Of a stretch of DNA of 64,000 nt, positions 1 through 8,476 are shown piece after piece. A program made the position numbers and the translations under genes. How positions within the stretch are numbered: the first letter of the stretch is position 1; each line of letters starts with the position of its first letter. Below the pieces are notes generated by a model. That model did not search any database, was not told the origin of the DNA, and saw only the letters and a list, made by a program, of their open reading frames with translations. Source of the DNA: Cloacibacterium sp047601505 (GTDB lineage Bacteria > Bacteroidota > Bacteroidia > Flavobacteriales > Weeksellaceae); contig NZ_JASGJD010000001.1 of assembly GCF_047601505.1 (NCBI RefSeq), positions 868,001-932,000 of the forward strand, in the 5' to 3' direction.

Positions 1-1
1 G

Positions 2-478
2 CAAGGTGGTGTAGCATTTTTTGTAGAATGTACTACCAATAATCCTACCAGAACGGTGGCTAACGTAAGGGCTGTTTTTAATAAGTTTGATGGTAATCTT
101 GGTAAAAATGGCGAACTAGCTTTTATCTTTGATAGAAAAGGAATTTTTACTATTGATAAAACTCAAATAAAATTAGATTGGGACGATTTCGAGATGGAAA
201 TGATTGACGGTGGTGCAGAAGAAATAGACCAAGACCACGAAGAAGTAATGATTACCACTGCTTTTGAAGACTTTGGTTCGCTTTCTCATAAATTAGATGA
301 GCTAGGAATTGAAGCTAAAAGTGCAGAATTGCAAAGAATTGCCAATAATACAAAAGAGGTAAACGAAGACCAGTTTAAAGCAAACATGAAAATGCTAGAG
401 CGCTTCGAAGATGATGACGATGTACAAAACGTCTATCATAATATGGAAATAACAGACGAATTGATGGATTCTCTATAA
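2..478 (+). CDS. YebC/PmpR-family regulator / translation factor (5' truncated)
   Basis: This is the C-terminal 158 residues of a YebC/TACO1-family protein; the family is usually about 240 residues, so roughly the first third lies outside the window. The frame is open from base 2, and the first visible stretch (GGVAFFVECTTNN, then RTVANVRAVFNKFDGNLG) is the conserved YebC core. The acidic C-terminal domain follows. Family members are described as DNA-binding regulators or as translation factors that relieve ribosome stalling. A GTG at 56 is internal and not the start. A strong hairpin terminator follows the stop directly. Confidence 0.93.
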   Translation, partial: QGGVAFFVECTTNNPTRTVANVRAVFNKFDGNLGKNGELAFIFDRKGIFTIDKTQIKLDWDDFEMEMIDGGAEEIDQDHEEVMITTAFEDFGSLSHKLDELGIEAKSAELQRIANNTKEVNEDQFKANMKMLERFEDDDDVQNVYHNMEITDELMDSL

Positions 479-483
479 AAACT

Positions 484-512
484 AAAAAGTCGCAAATTTT
501 GCGACTTTTTTT
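484..512. terminator. Bidirectional hairpin terminator
   Basis: AAAAAGTCGC and GCGACTTTTT form a perfect 10-bp stem around a 7-nt loop, with A and T runs on either side. It serves the YebC gene on the plus strand and the acetyltransferase on the minus strand, whose stop codon begins at the edge of the T run. Confidence 0.88.
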
Positions 513-804
513 ATTTAGTAAAAACATCTTCTATTTCAGGCATTCTCATCATCACAGAACGTGCATACGAACAATGAGGATTTATTTTCCAGTGGTTTTC
601 TCTGGCAAATTTTATAGCCTCTTCTACCAATTTTTTGCCAAAACCTTGCCCTTCAAATTTTGGGTAAACCATCACGTAAGAAACTATTAAAATATTATTC
701 TCTGGCGAAATAGTATAGGTTGCTCTGCCAATTTCTTCGGCTTCATTTTTAAGAGAGATATAACCGCCGTTTCCTTTTTTATTGTTTTCAAATAATATTT
801 CCAT
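511..804 (-). CDS. Small GNAT-like N-acetyltransferase (YjdJ / COG2388 type)
   Basis: This 97-residue protein matches the compact GCN5-related acetyltransferase family of COG2388. It has a central beta strand (NILIVSYVMVYPKFEGQGFGKKLVEEAI) with the acetyl-CoA-binding pattern Q-G-x-G-K/R at about residues 53-57, followed by a helix and the C-terminal CSYARSVM stretch typical of this subfamily. It lacks the long N-terminal half of classical GNAT proteins. The substrate is unknown. It is convergent with the YebC gene and upstream of nothing obvious, so it is probably monocistronic. Confidence 0.85.
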   Translation of the reverse strand: MEILFENNKKGNGGYISLKNEAEEIGRATYTISPENNILIVSYVMVYPKFEGQGFGKKLVEEAIKFARENHWKINPHCSYARSVMMRMPEIEDVFTK

Positions 805-831
805 TTTTTAACTTTTGATAAAGATAAAAAA

Positions 832-1581
832 TTAAACGTCTTTGCCTGTATAAAAATTATAATCTTTGATAATGGTGTCGATAAATTTACTTTCGGTGAG
901 TGGTATGTCGTCTCTGTTAAGTTTTAGAGTTTCGAGGATTTTGTTGGCTAATTTAGTAATGATTTGTCTGTCTTGTCCGTTTTTTGCTTTAACGAAATTT
1001 TCTTTAATTATTCTAACGTCGTTATCGGTAAGAGAAATAACTTGCGGAAAAGTTGGAATGTAATCTGAGTCTATTTTCTCTAAAATAGTATGAGAAATAT
1101 TAATGTCATTTTTGAGGGAAATAACCGCCGTTCCAGAGGCGATATCGCCAAGTCTTAAGTTGTATTTATTCACCGTCATGCTGATAAGACCAGGGATAAA
1201 AAAGAATCCGAAATCTATCAATCTGAAAATCCATCGGATGAGATAATCTGAAAAACTCGCTTGGAAACCATCTACTTTTACTACTTTTATTTTGAATACT
1301 TTTTTGCCAGGAGTTTGTCCTTCCATCAGACTTTCAAAAATTAATGGATATAATATAAATGGAGACGAAATGATGGCGTAAAAACCCATTATGGAAAATT
1401 GATCCCAACCTTTGATGAAATTGTCTAATCTTAAAAATTTGAATAAAATATAAGCAATTATGAATCCTAAAATCACTTTTATAACTGTATCAATAATAAA
1501 AGCCAAAAGTCTTTCGCCAAGATTGGCAACCGTAAAAGATAAATTTACATTTTGTGAGGTATTGATGTCTATTTGAGCCAT
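832..1581 (-). CDS. RDD family membrane protein
   Basis: This 249-residue protein begins with an RDD domain. The first helix carries the conserved Arg and Asp (RLLAFIIDTV, residues about 24-33). A second hydrophobic segment lies at about 62-85, the polar motif EGQTPGKKVFKIKVV follows, and a third helix begins RLIDFGFFFIPGL. The last 100 residues are soluble. RDD proteins are poorly understood; some are proposed transporters or membrane adaptors. Only 25 bases separate its start from that of the divergent SpoIIM-family gene, so the two share a regulatory region. In other Flavobacteriia, as I recall, these genes also sit together. Confidence 0.9.
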   Translation of the reverse strand: MAQIDINTSQNVNLSFTVANLGERLLAFIIDTVIKVILGFIIAYILFKFLRLDNFIKGWDQFSIMGFYAIISSPFILYPLIFESLMEGQTPGKKVFKIKVVKVDGFQASFSDYLIRWIFRLIDFGFFFIPGLISMTVNKYNLRLGDIASGTAVISLKNDINISHTILEKIDSDYIPTFPQVISLTDNDVRIIKENFVKAKNGQDRQIITKLANKILETLKLNRDDIPLTESKFIDTIIKDYNFYTGKDV

Positions 1582-1606
1582 TTTTTTATTATTTTAGCAA
1601 TAGATT

Positions 1607-2590
1607 ATGAGAGAGGTAGCTTTTATTAAGCAAAATAAAGAAAAATGGTTGGGAATAGAGCAAGTGATTTCAGGAAAAATGAAAAAAAATCCTGATGAAT
1701 TGTCGTCTCTATACATTAATTTGATTAATGACTTGTCTTTTTCGCAGACTTACTATCCCAAAAGTAAGACTACAATCTACCTAAATCACCTTGCTACATT
1801 AATTTTTCAGAAAATTTATAAAACCAAAAGGGTTGAAGAAAACAAACTTTTGAGTTTTTACAAACAAGAAGTTCCTCTTTTAATGTATCAGTATAGAAAA
1901 TATCTTTTATATACTTTTGGGCTTTTTATCATTTTTGTCTCAATTGGTGTAATATCTTCTCATTATGATAGAGATTTTGTGATGATTATTTTGGGCGAAG
2001 ATTATGTAAACATGACTTTAGAAAACATCCGAAAAGGCAATGCAATTGGTGTTTATGAAAGTGGTTCAACTTGGGGAAGTGCATTGGCAATCATCAAAAA
2101 TAATTTAACGGTTGGTGCAAAACTTTTCATTTACGGAATTTTTGCTGGAGTAGGTACCATATATGCCTTTGCTTATAACTGTATCATGTTAGGCTCATTT
2201 CAATATTTTTTCCAAACACAAGGTGCTTTATCACAAAGCGCAAGAGGAATTTGGATACACGGCGCTTTCGAGATTTTTAGTATGATAATTGAAGCAATGG
2301 CAGGTTTAATTTTAGGAGCTTCAATTTTATTTCCTAAAACTTTTTCTAGGCTTAATTCATTCAAAATAGGTTTTAAAGACAGTTTTAAAATTTTTTTAAG
2401 TACAGTTCCGTTTACTATTTTTGCGGGAATTTTAGAAGGTTATGTAACCCGAGAAGCACTTAAAATGAATCTTGCGCTCAATCTTTTTATTATTTTTGGG
2501 ACTTTATTTCTAATTAGTTATTACTATATATTTTATCCATTTATCGCCAATAAAAAATACAATTCTAATAATTTTGAAAAATTGCAGTAG
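1607..2590 (+). CDS. SpoIIM-family (stage II sporulation protein M-like, DUF95) membrane protein
   Basis: This 327-residue integral membrane protein has a soluble N-terminal 95 residues followed by several hydrophobic segments: about 103-122, 165-195, 220-245, 260-280 and 290-315. The order and the signatures (NNLTVGAKLFIYGIFAGVGT, HGAFEIFSM) fit the SpoIIM/DUF95 family found in non-sporulating bacteria. It is first in a tight operon with DUF4129, DUF4350 and MoxR genes, 11 bases from the next start. The operon resembles MoxR-centred systems thought to support envelope or protein-complex maturation. That role is inferred from context. Confidence 0.88.
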   Translation: MREVAFIKQNKEKWLGIEQVISGKMKKNPDELSSLYINLINDLSFSQTYYPKSKTTIYLNHLATLIFQKIYKTKRVEENKLLSFYKQEVPLLMYQYRKYLLYTFGLFIIFVSIGVISSHYDRDFVMIILGEDYVNMTLENIRKGNAIGVYESGSTWGSALAIIKNNLTVGAKLFIYGIFAGVGTIYAFAYNCIMLGSFQYFFQTQGALSQSARGIWIHGAFEIFSMIIEAMAGLILGASILFPKTFSRLNSFKIGFKDSFKIFLSTVPFTIFAGILEGYVTREALKMNLALNLFIIFGTLFLISYYYIFYPFIANKKYNSNNFEKLQ

Positions 2591-2601
2591 CAGATTACCT
2601 A

Positions 2602-3390
2602 ATGATAAATAAATTATATCTTTTTTTGATGTTTTTGTTGAGTTTTACTTTTTGTAGAGCTCAAGAATCTTATCAGGAAGTGGTTACAGATTCTGCTTAC
2701 AGTGCAAATTTTAAAGATGCAAAAATTATAGATTCGGCGCTTATTGAAGGTTATGTAACCAATAATAATTTAACTCCTAAAAAATTTAAAAATAATTTTA
2801 GAAAAAATTACCAAACAGACGAATTCAATTATACACCTAAAAAGCCTAAAACCACAGGTTGGGATAATTTGATGAGAAAAATAGGAGAATTGTTGAGAGA
2901 TATTTTCGGCGGTGTAGATGGTAAACAAACGGTTTCTTTTGCAGGGATTTTCTTTAAAATTTTAGGATTTTTAGTTTTAGGATTTATACTTTACATCATC
3001 ATTAGCTATTTTGTTTCTAAAGAAGGAAATTTTATTTTTAGAAAGAAAAACAAAACAGTAAACATCAATTCTGAAGATATTGTAGAAAATATTCATGAGA
3101 TTAATTTTTCTGAAAAAATATTAGAATTCGAGAAAGAGAAAGATTTTCGTACTGCAATAAGATATCAATTTTTGAATGTTCTAAAGAAACTTTCGGATAA
3201 GAAGATGATAGATTGGAATGCCGAAAAAACCAATCACGATTACGAAAGAGAAATAAAACAAGAAAAAATAAAAGAGGTATTTTCAGAATTGCTTTACATC
3301 TTTGAATACGTTTGGTATGGAGAATTTGAAATAAATGAAGAAAATTATCAACAGTTGAAGAAAAAATTTGAAACCGTATTTTTTAAATGA
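2602..3390 (+). CDS. DUF4129 domain-containing protein
   Basis: This 262-residue protein has an N-terminal signal peptide (residues 1-20, ending FCRAQ), a periplasmic segment, one transmembrane helix at about 113-136 (FAGIFFKILGFLVLGFILYIIISYF) and a cytoplasmic C-terminal domain. The C-terminal helix-rich part (RTAIRYQFLNVLKKLSDKK and YVWYGEFEI) matches DUF4129, a domain often found next to MoxR ATPases and DUF58 proteins. Its stop overlaps the next start by four bases (ATGA), so translation is probably coupled. The molecular function is unknown. Confidence 0.85.
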   Translation: MINKLYLFLMFLLSFTFCRAQESYQEVVTDSAYSANFKDAKIIDSALIEGYVTNNNLTPKKFKNNFRKNYQTDEFNYTPKKPKTTGWDNLMRKIGELLRDIFGGVDGKQTVSFAGIFFKILGFLVLGFILYIIISYFVSKEGNFIFRKKNKTVNINSEDIVENIHEINFSEKILEFEKEKDFRTAIRYQFLNVLKKLSDKKMIDWNAEKTNHDYEREIKQEKIKEVFSELLYIFEYVWYGEFEINEENYQQLKKKFETVFFK

Positions 3391-4565
3391 ACAAAAATTA
3401 TAAAACATTAGGCATCATTCTTTTGGTGGTAGTAGCTTTGGTTGTCTTGGCGCAACTCGTTAGCGAAACTCCAACAGATTGGAATAAAAATTTTTCTGTC
3501 TCAGAAAAATCGCCTTATGGTTTGTATGTTTTTGATAAAGAATCCAATCAATTATTCAATCATAAAATAAAGAAAATAGAAGTTTCGCCGTATTCTTATT
3601 ACGAAGAAAATAAGGAGACAAAACCTCATAATATTCTTTTAATTGAAAAAAATATTGATGAAACTTCTTTAGATAAAATTCTTAATCAAGTATCTAAAGG
3701 TTCAGATTTAATGATTGTTTCAGAACAAATTCCAGAGAAAATTATCGATACATTAAAGGTAAAGCAAACTGATTTTAATTACAGCAATGATTGTATGATG
3801 TATTTTACCGACGAAAAACTTCGTTCTGATAGCATCATCATAGAAAAAAATCAAAATCCGGCGGTTTTTTCTAAAATAAATTTTGCAACAACAGAAATTT
3901 TAGGAGACGAATATTATGATAATAAAGACGAAGAAACGTTGGGTTCGGGAGCTTATTTTATTAAAGTAAAATTCGGGAAAGGAAATGTTTTTCTTCATTC
4001 AGAACCAATTGTTCTTACCAATTATCATCTTTTAAAAGCGGAAAATCAAAAATATATTCAAGATTTATTTTCATTTTTGCCAGATAGAGAAACGATTTGG
4101 TTTCAAAAAACTTACAACGAAACATCGAGTTCTCCGCTTAGGTTTATATGGGCTAATCCGCCTCTTAGAAATGCTTGGCTTTTGTTTTTAGGTGCTGTTC
4201 TTGTGTTTATTTTATTCAATGCGAAAAGAAGACAAAGAGTAGTTCCTATTATTGAGCCGTTGAAAAATACATCGGTAGATTTTATTAGAAGTATTGGTAA
4301 TTTGTATATGCAGGAAGGCGATTTTCATGACATGATGGCGAAAAAATCTCAATATTTTCTGAGCAAAGTAAGAACAGAATTGTTGATTGATACTCAATTT
4401 TTAGATGAAGAATTTGAGAAAAAATTGCATTTAAAAACAGGGAAATCTCCAGAAATGATAAAAGAAGCAGTTGTTTTAATAAAAAAATCTCTTAATCCTT
4501 CTTCGCAAGTTATTAATGAAGATTTGATGACTTTAAATAAAGTTTTAAACGAAATTTTAAAATAA
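3387..4565 (+). CDS. DUF4350 domain-containing membrane protein
   Basis: This 392-residue protein has a transmembrane helix at about residues 6-24 (TLGIILLVVVALVVLAQLV), a large exported region of about 230 residues, and a second helix at about 263-279 followed by a positively charged stop-transfer (KRRQR). The C-terminal cytoplasmic tail is helical. The exported region fits DUF4350, which is distantly like GATase1/IFT52 folds. Position three of four in the operon with MoxR supports the call. No catalytic residues can be pointed to with confidence. Confidence 0.83.
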   Translation: MNKNYKTLGIILLVVVALVVLAQLVSETPTDWNKNFSVSEKSPYGLYVFDKESNQLFNHKIKKIEVSPYSYYEENKETKPHNILLIEKNIDETSLDKILNQVSKGSDLMIVSEQIPEKIIDTLKVKQTDFNYSNDCMMYFTDEKLRSDSIIIEKNQNPAVFSKINFATTEILGDEYYDNKDEETLGSGAYFIKVKFGKGNVFLHSEPIVLTNYHLLKAENQKYIQDLFSFLPDRETIWFQKTYNETSSSPLRFIWANPPLRNAWLLFLGAVLVFILFNAKRRQRVVPIIEPLKNTSVDFIRSIGNLYMQEGDFHDMMAKKSQYFLSKVRTELLIDTQFLDEEFEKKLHLKTGKSPEMIKEAVVLIKKSLNPSSQVINEDLMTLNKVLNEILK

Positions 4566-4607
4566 CTTTGTAAAAATATAATTTTTTGAAATTTAGTAAT
4601 TTAGAAA

Positions 4608-5633
4608 ATGGAAAACTTAGATAACCAAAATTTAGAAGTACAAAACGAAGAACAAACTACAGCGCCAGAATTTCACTCAAGAATTGATATGACGGAACTT
4701 AGCGAAAGTCTTACAAAAGTAAAATCTGAAATCGCAAAAGTAATTGTAGGTCAAGAATCTATGATTGAACATCTTTTAGTGGCTTTGCTTTCGAACGGAC
4801 ATGTTATTATAGAAGGTGTTCCTGGTGTTGCAAAAACGGTAACAGCAAAGCTCTTGGCAAAAACAATTTCTGTAGGTTTTAGCAGAATTCAATTTACACC
4901 AGATTTAATGCCTTCGGATATTTTGGGAACTTCGGTTTTTAATGCGAAAAACACTGAATTCGAATATAAAAAAGGTCCTATTTTCTCCAATTTTATTTTA
5001 ATTGACGAGATTAATCGTTCGCCTGCAAAAACGCAAGCTGCTCTTTTCGAAGTGATGGAAGAACGACAAATTACAATGGATGGAACGCTCTATAAAATGG
5101 AAGAGCCGTTTTTGGTAGTTGCAACACAAAATCCTATAGAACACGAAGGAACTTATAGACTTCCGGAAGCACAATTGGATAGATTTTTATTCAAAATTAA
5201 TGTAGATTATCCTAATCTTGCTCAGGAAATAGAAATCGTGAAAAACCAGCACGAAAACAGATTAGACGATAAAATTTCTCAGGTAGAAGCTGTTATTTCG
5301 GGGCATCAATTGAAGAATTTTCAAAATTTGGTGAAAGAAATTATTGTAGAACCTCATTTGTTAGAATATATTGCAAAAATTACCGTGAATACAAGAGAAA
5401 ACCAGTTTTTGTATTTGGGAGCTTCGCCTAGAGCTAGTTTAGCACTTCTTACGGCGAGTAAGGCTTTTGCTGCAATTAGAGGAAGAGATTTTGTAACGCC
5501 AGAAGATATTAAAGAAGCAGCTGTTGGTGTTTTGAGACACAGAGTTATGGTTGCTCCAGAGCGTGAAATGGAAGGTTTAACAGCCGATGAAATTATAAAA
5601 CAAATTTTAGAAAGTATAGAAATTCCTAGATAA
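4608..5633 (+). CDS. MoxR family AAA+ ATPase
   Basis: This 341-residue AAA+ ATPase of the MoxR family has Walker A GVPGVAKT at residues 70-77, Walker B LIDEINR near 137-143, the sensor 1 strand VATQNPIEHEGTY and a C-terminal lid with the sensor 2 region LGASPRASLAL. MoxR ATPases are proposed chaperones that remodel partner complexes, usually together with a VWA or DUF58 protein. Here the DUF58 gene does not follow; a candidate partner sits about 36 kb away at 42063-43394. A 42-base gap separates this gene from DUF4350. Confidence 0.95.
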   Translation: MENLDNQNLEVQNEEQTTAPEFHSRIDMTELSESLTKVKSEIAKVIVGQESMIEHLLVALLSNGHVIIEGVPGVAKTVTAKLLAKTISVGFSRIQFTPDLMPSDILGTSVFNAKNTEFEYKKGPIFSNFILIDEINRSPAKTQAALFEVMEERQITMDGTLYKMEEPFLVVATQNPIEHEGTYRLPEAQLDRFLFKINVDYPNLAQEIEIVKNQHENRLDDKISQVEAVISGHQLKNFQNLVKEIIVEPHLLEYIAKITVNTRENQFLYLGASPRASLALLTASKAFAAIRGRDFVTPEDIKEAAVGVLRHRVMVAPEREMEGLTADEIIKQILESIEIPR

Positions 5634-5660
5634 GAAAAATGATAATTGAAATGAAATAAT

Positions 5661-5675
5661 TTGCGCCTTTGCGTT
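5661..5675. repeat. TTTGCG-type dispersed intergenic repeat
   Basis: TTGCGCCTTTGCGTT lies in the 76-base gap between the MoxR gene and aroA. Close relatives occur in this window at 8428-8476, 26950-27070 and 44727-44745, all between genes or at gene edges. It belongs to a degenerate repeat family whose function I cannot assign. Confidence 0.6.
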
Positions 5676-5709
5676 AATTTTTACTAAGGTTTCAAATGAT
5701 AATTATAAA

Positions 5710-6966
5710 ATGAAGATAGAAAAAGTAAAATTAAAAGACGGGAAAACCGTTGCTATTACCGGCTCGAAAAGTATTTCGAACAGGTTACTTATTTTGGGCA
5801 AATTATTTGGAGATTTAAAAATCGAAAATCTCTCTAACAGTCAAGATACACAACTTTTAGAAAAAGCTTTGGCAGAAGATTCAGAAGTGGTAGATATTCA
5901 TCACGCAGGTACCGCCATGAGATTTTTAACGTCGCTTTTCGCAATTAAGGAAGGCAAAAAAACAATTCTTACAGGCTCTGCCAGAATGAAACAAAGACCT
6001 ATAAAACCTTTGGTAGATGCGTTAAGAGAACTAGGAGCAGAGATTAATTATCTTGAAAACGAAGGTTTTCCGCCATTGGAAATTCATGGGAAAAGAATTG
6101 AAAAGAATTTTGTGAAAATTCCCGCCAATATTTCTTCGCAGTTTATTACATCGCTTTTATTGATTGGTGCAAGTTTAGAAAATGGTTTAGAAATAGAATT
6201 GCAAGGCGAAATTACATCTCGCTCTTACATTAAAATGACTTTGAAAATTCTAAAAGATATTGGTATAGAAAGTCGTTTTGAAAGAAATTCAATTAAAATT
6301 TTGAGTTCAGAGTCTTCTTTGTACAATAAGCAATTGGATATGCATTTCCACACTTCCAAAATAAAACATTACACCGTAGAAAGCGATTGGAGTTCGGCTT
6401 CTTATTTCTATTCTTTGGCTGCAATTGGGAAGAAAAGAATTCATCTGAAAAGTTTCTATGCTTTTTCTTTGCAAGGAGATTCGGCTTTGAAAGAGATTTA
6501 TTTAAAATTTTTTGGTGTTAATACGATTTCAGATTCTGCGGAAAATCAAATTGCTTTAATTCCTGATGCACATTTTCAATATCCTGAAAAATTTATTTTG
6601 GATATGAATGATTGTCCAGATATTGCGCAAACTGTTTGTGTAACGTGTGTTGCGCTCAAATTACCTTTTGAAATTTCAGGTTTAGGAACTCTGAAAGTGA
6701 AAGAAACCGACAGATTGGTTGCGCTACAAAACGAATTAGAAAAAATTGGTTGCAAAACAGAAATTACAGATGATTCTATCAAATCTTTAGAATTTTTTGA
6801 ACCTAAAAATGCTATTTCTATCGCAACTTATAACGACCACAGGATGGCGATGAGTTTTGCGCCGTTTGCTTTGGTAAAAGAATTAGATATACAAAACGAA
6901 GACGTAGTAGAAAAATCTTATCCAGATTTTTGGACAGATTTTTTTGGAATTACAGATAAAGTGTAA
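5710..6966 (+). CDS. aroA: 3-phosphoshikimate 1-carboxyvinyltransferase (EPSP synthase)
   Basis: This enzyme joins phosphoenolpyruvate to shikimate-3-phosphate in the shikimate pathway, on the way to chorismate and the aromatic amino acids. The 418-residue length is normal. Visible motifs are the N-terminal substrate loop ITGSKSISNRLLILG (about 17-31), HHAGTAMRFLTSLFA (about 65-79), the internal SSQFITSLLLIGA, and the C-terminal KVKETDRLVALQNEL with YNDHRMAMSFAP. Both inside-out alpha/beta domains are present. It lies 76 bases after the MoxR gene, with a dispersed repeat between, so it may be transcribed separately. Confidence 0.96.
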   Translation: MKIEKVKLKDGKTVAITGSKSISNRLLILGKLFGDLKIENLSNSQDTQLLEKALAEDSEVVDIHHAGTAMRFLTSLFAIKEGKKTILTGSARMKQRPIKPLVDALRELGAEINYLENEGFPPLEIHGKRIEKNFVKIPANISSQFITSLLLIGASLENGLEIELQGEITSRSYIKMTLKILKDIGIESRFERNSIKILSSESSLYNKQLDMHFHTSKIKHYTVESDWSSASYFYSLAAIGKKRIHLKSFYAFSLQGDSALKEIYLKFFGVNTISDSAENQIALIPDAHFQYPEKFILDMNDCPDIAQTVCVTCVALKLPFEISGLGTLKVKETDRLVALQNELEKIGCKTEITDDSIKSLEFFEPKNAISIATYNDHRMAMSFAPFALVKELDIQNEDVVEKSYPDFWTDFFGITDKV

Positions 6967-7021
6967 CACAGAGTTCACAGATTTTTGCACGGAGAGCACT
7001 AAGTTTTTTAAATTGAGCTAG

Positions 7022-7453
7022 ATGAAAAAAATCTTTATTTTGATACTTGTCCTTGTTGGAATTGCATTTATTGCTTCTTTTTTTGTTAAAAAAAATTATC
7101 AAGTAATAACAGCTGATTTAGATGAAAAAGGATTTTTTCCAAAGGATTGTTATGTTTTTTATCAAGAATTTCATTATAGAATTGATAGAAAGCTAGTCTA
7201 TAAAAATCAATTATTAGCAAAAGATATTTCTTCAGGTTCTGAAAGTATTATTGTAAGAAATATAGATTTTTATGATTTAATGAAAAAAAATATGAAAGGG
7301 TATAAATTTTTAGATTTAAAAAATATTGATTCTAATAAAATCAAATACAATTCAAAAATATACACTGTTGAAAGTAAAATAGGAGATTCTATTTTTTGCA
7401 GAATTGATAAAGACAAAATCATTGTATTTATAGAAAAAGAAAATTTAGATTAA
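7022..7453 (+). CDS. Hypothetical membrane-anchored protein
   Basis: I do not recognise this 143-residue protein. It starts with KK and a hydrophobic helix (residues 4-20, FILILVLVGIAFIASFF) that would act as an uncleaved anchor or signal sequence. A small lysine-rich, beta-like domain follows with no cysteine lipobox. Codon use is AT-rich, similar to its neighbours. It stands between aroA and an SDR gene with about 55 and 99 base gaps, both of which contain degenerate intergenic repeats (CACAGAGTTCACAG-like at about 6966-7000 and CTTTGTGA-like at about 7500-7530). Confidence 0.6.
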   Translation: MKKIFILILVLVGIAFIASFFVKKNYQVITADLDEKGFFPKDCYVFYQEFHYRIDRKLVYKNQLLAKDISSGSESIIVRNIDFYDLMKKNMKGYKFLDLKNIDSNKIKYNSKIYTVESKIGDSIFCRIDKDKIIVFIEKENLD

Positions 7454-7552
7454 AAATATTTTCTTCAAAAAGCAAAGCGTCTCAATAATCTAAAATTAGT
7501 GAACTTTGTGAAAGCTTTGAGAGCTTTGTGATATAAAAAACGAACAAAATTT

Positions 7553-8341
7553 ATGACAATAATAATAACAGGAACTTCCACAGGAATTGGTTTTGCTCTT
7601 GCTGAATATTTCGGCAAAAAAGGGCACAAAGTTTTTGGCTTAAGTCGAAAAAATGTGGAAAGTCAATATTTTACTACTGTTCCAACAGATATTACTGATA
7701 ATACACAAGTTAAAGCTGCGATTTCAGAAATTTTAAAAACGGAAAGTAGAATAGACGTTCTCATCAATAATGCTGGAATGGGAATGGTAGGCGCTGTGGA
7801 AGATTCTAGCAAAGAAGACATTCTGAAGCTATTTAACCTGAATTTGATTGGAGCGGTTCAAATGATGAGCGCAGTAATGTCAAAAATGCGTGAACAAAAA
7901 TTTGGTAAAATTATCAATATTTCGAGTATTGGAAGTGAAATGGGACTTCCGTTTCGTGGGTTTTATTCGGCTTCAAAATCTGCGCTGGATAAAGTGGTAG
8001 AAGCAATGCGTTACGAAGTTTATCAATGGAATGTGGAAGTTTGTAGTTTGCATTTGGGAGATATTAAAACCAAAATTGCTGAAAATAGAGTGAAAACTCA
8101 AATTTCAGAACCTTATAAATCGGTTTTTGAAAAAGTATATTCTTTGATGAATGCTCACGTTGATGACGGAACAGAACCTTTGGAAGTGGCACTTTACATA
8201 GAGAAATTATTAGAAAAAAAATCTTGGAAAGCTCATTATTATTTCGGAAAGTTCGGACAAAAAATTGGCGTTCCTTTGAAATGGATTCTTCCGCAGAAAA
8301 CCTACGAAAATCTGATGAAGAAGTATAATAAAATGGATTAA
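7553..8341 (+). CDS. SDR family NAD(P)-dependent oxidoreductase
   Basis: This is a classical short-chain dehydrogenase/reductase of 262 residues. The Rossmann cofactor motif TGTSTGIG lies at residues 6-13, NNAG at 72-75, the catalytic serine in the INISSIGSE strand at about 124-125, and the catalytic pair Y138 and K142 in YSASK. The segment after the active site, LHLGDIKTKIA, corresponds to the usual PG motif region with PG replaced by LGD. The substrate cannot be read from the sequence; NADP preference is likely but not certain. Confidence 0.92.
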   Translation: MTIIITGTSTGIGFALAEYFGKKGHKVFGLSRKNVESQYFTTVPTDITDNTQVKAAISEILKTESRIDVLINNAGMGMVGAVEDSSKEDILKLFNLNLIGAVQMMSAVMSKMREQKFGKIINISSIGSEMGLPFRGFYSASKSALDKVVEAMRYEVYQWNVEVCSLHLGDIKTKIAENRVKTQISEPYKSVFEKVYSLMNAHVDDGTEPLEVALYIEKLLEKKSWKAHYYFGKFGQKIGVPLKWILPQKTYENLMKKYNKMD

Positions 8342-8347
8342 TGTTGT

Positions 8348-8398
8348 CACTAATGCACGAATTTTTTTATTATTGTTAAAGTTATTCGTGCATTAGTG
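8348..8398. repeat. Perfect 15-bp inverted repeat (CACTAATGCACGAAT)
   Basis: CACTAATGCACGAAT at 8348-8362 is followed after 21 bases by its exact reverse complement at 8384-8398. It has no T run, so it does not look like an ordinary terminator. It sits in the 122-base gap between the SDR gene and the Omp85-type gene and resembles a dispersed palindromic repeat. Confidence 0.75.
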
Positions 8399-8427
8399 GC
8401 TATGACCAAATACTAATTCAACAAAAA

Positions 8428-8476
8428 TTTGCGTTCTTTGCGTAATCATCTTTGCGACATTGCGTGAAAAAAAATC
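8428..8476. repeat. TTTGCG-type dispersed repeat overlapping a gene start
   Basis: This segment contains several copies of the word TTTGCG or ATTGCGTG. Its right end, CATTGCGTGAAAAAAAATC at 8458-8476, is identical over 19 bases to 44727-44745. The GTG in this word is the most likely start codon of the next gene. Confidence 0.65.
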
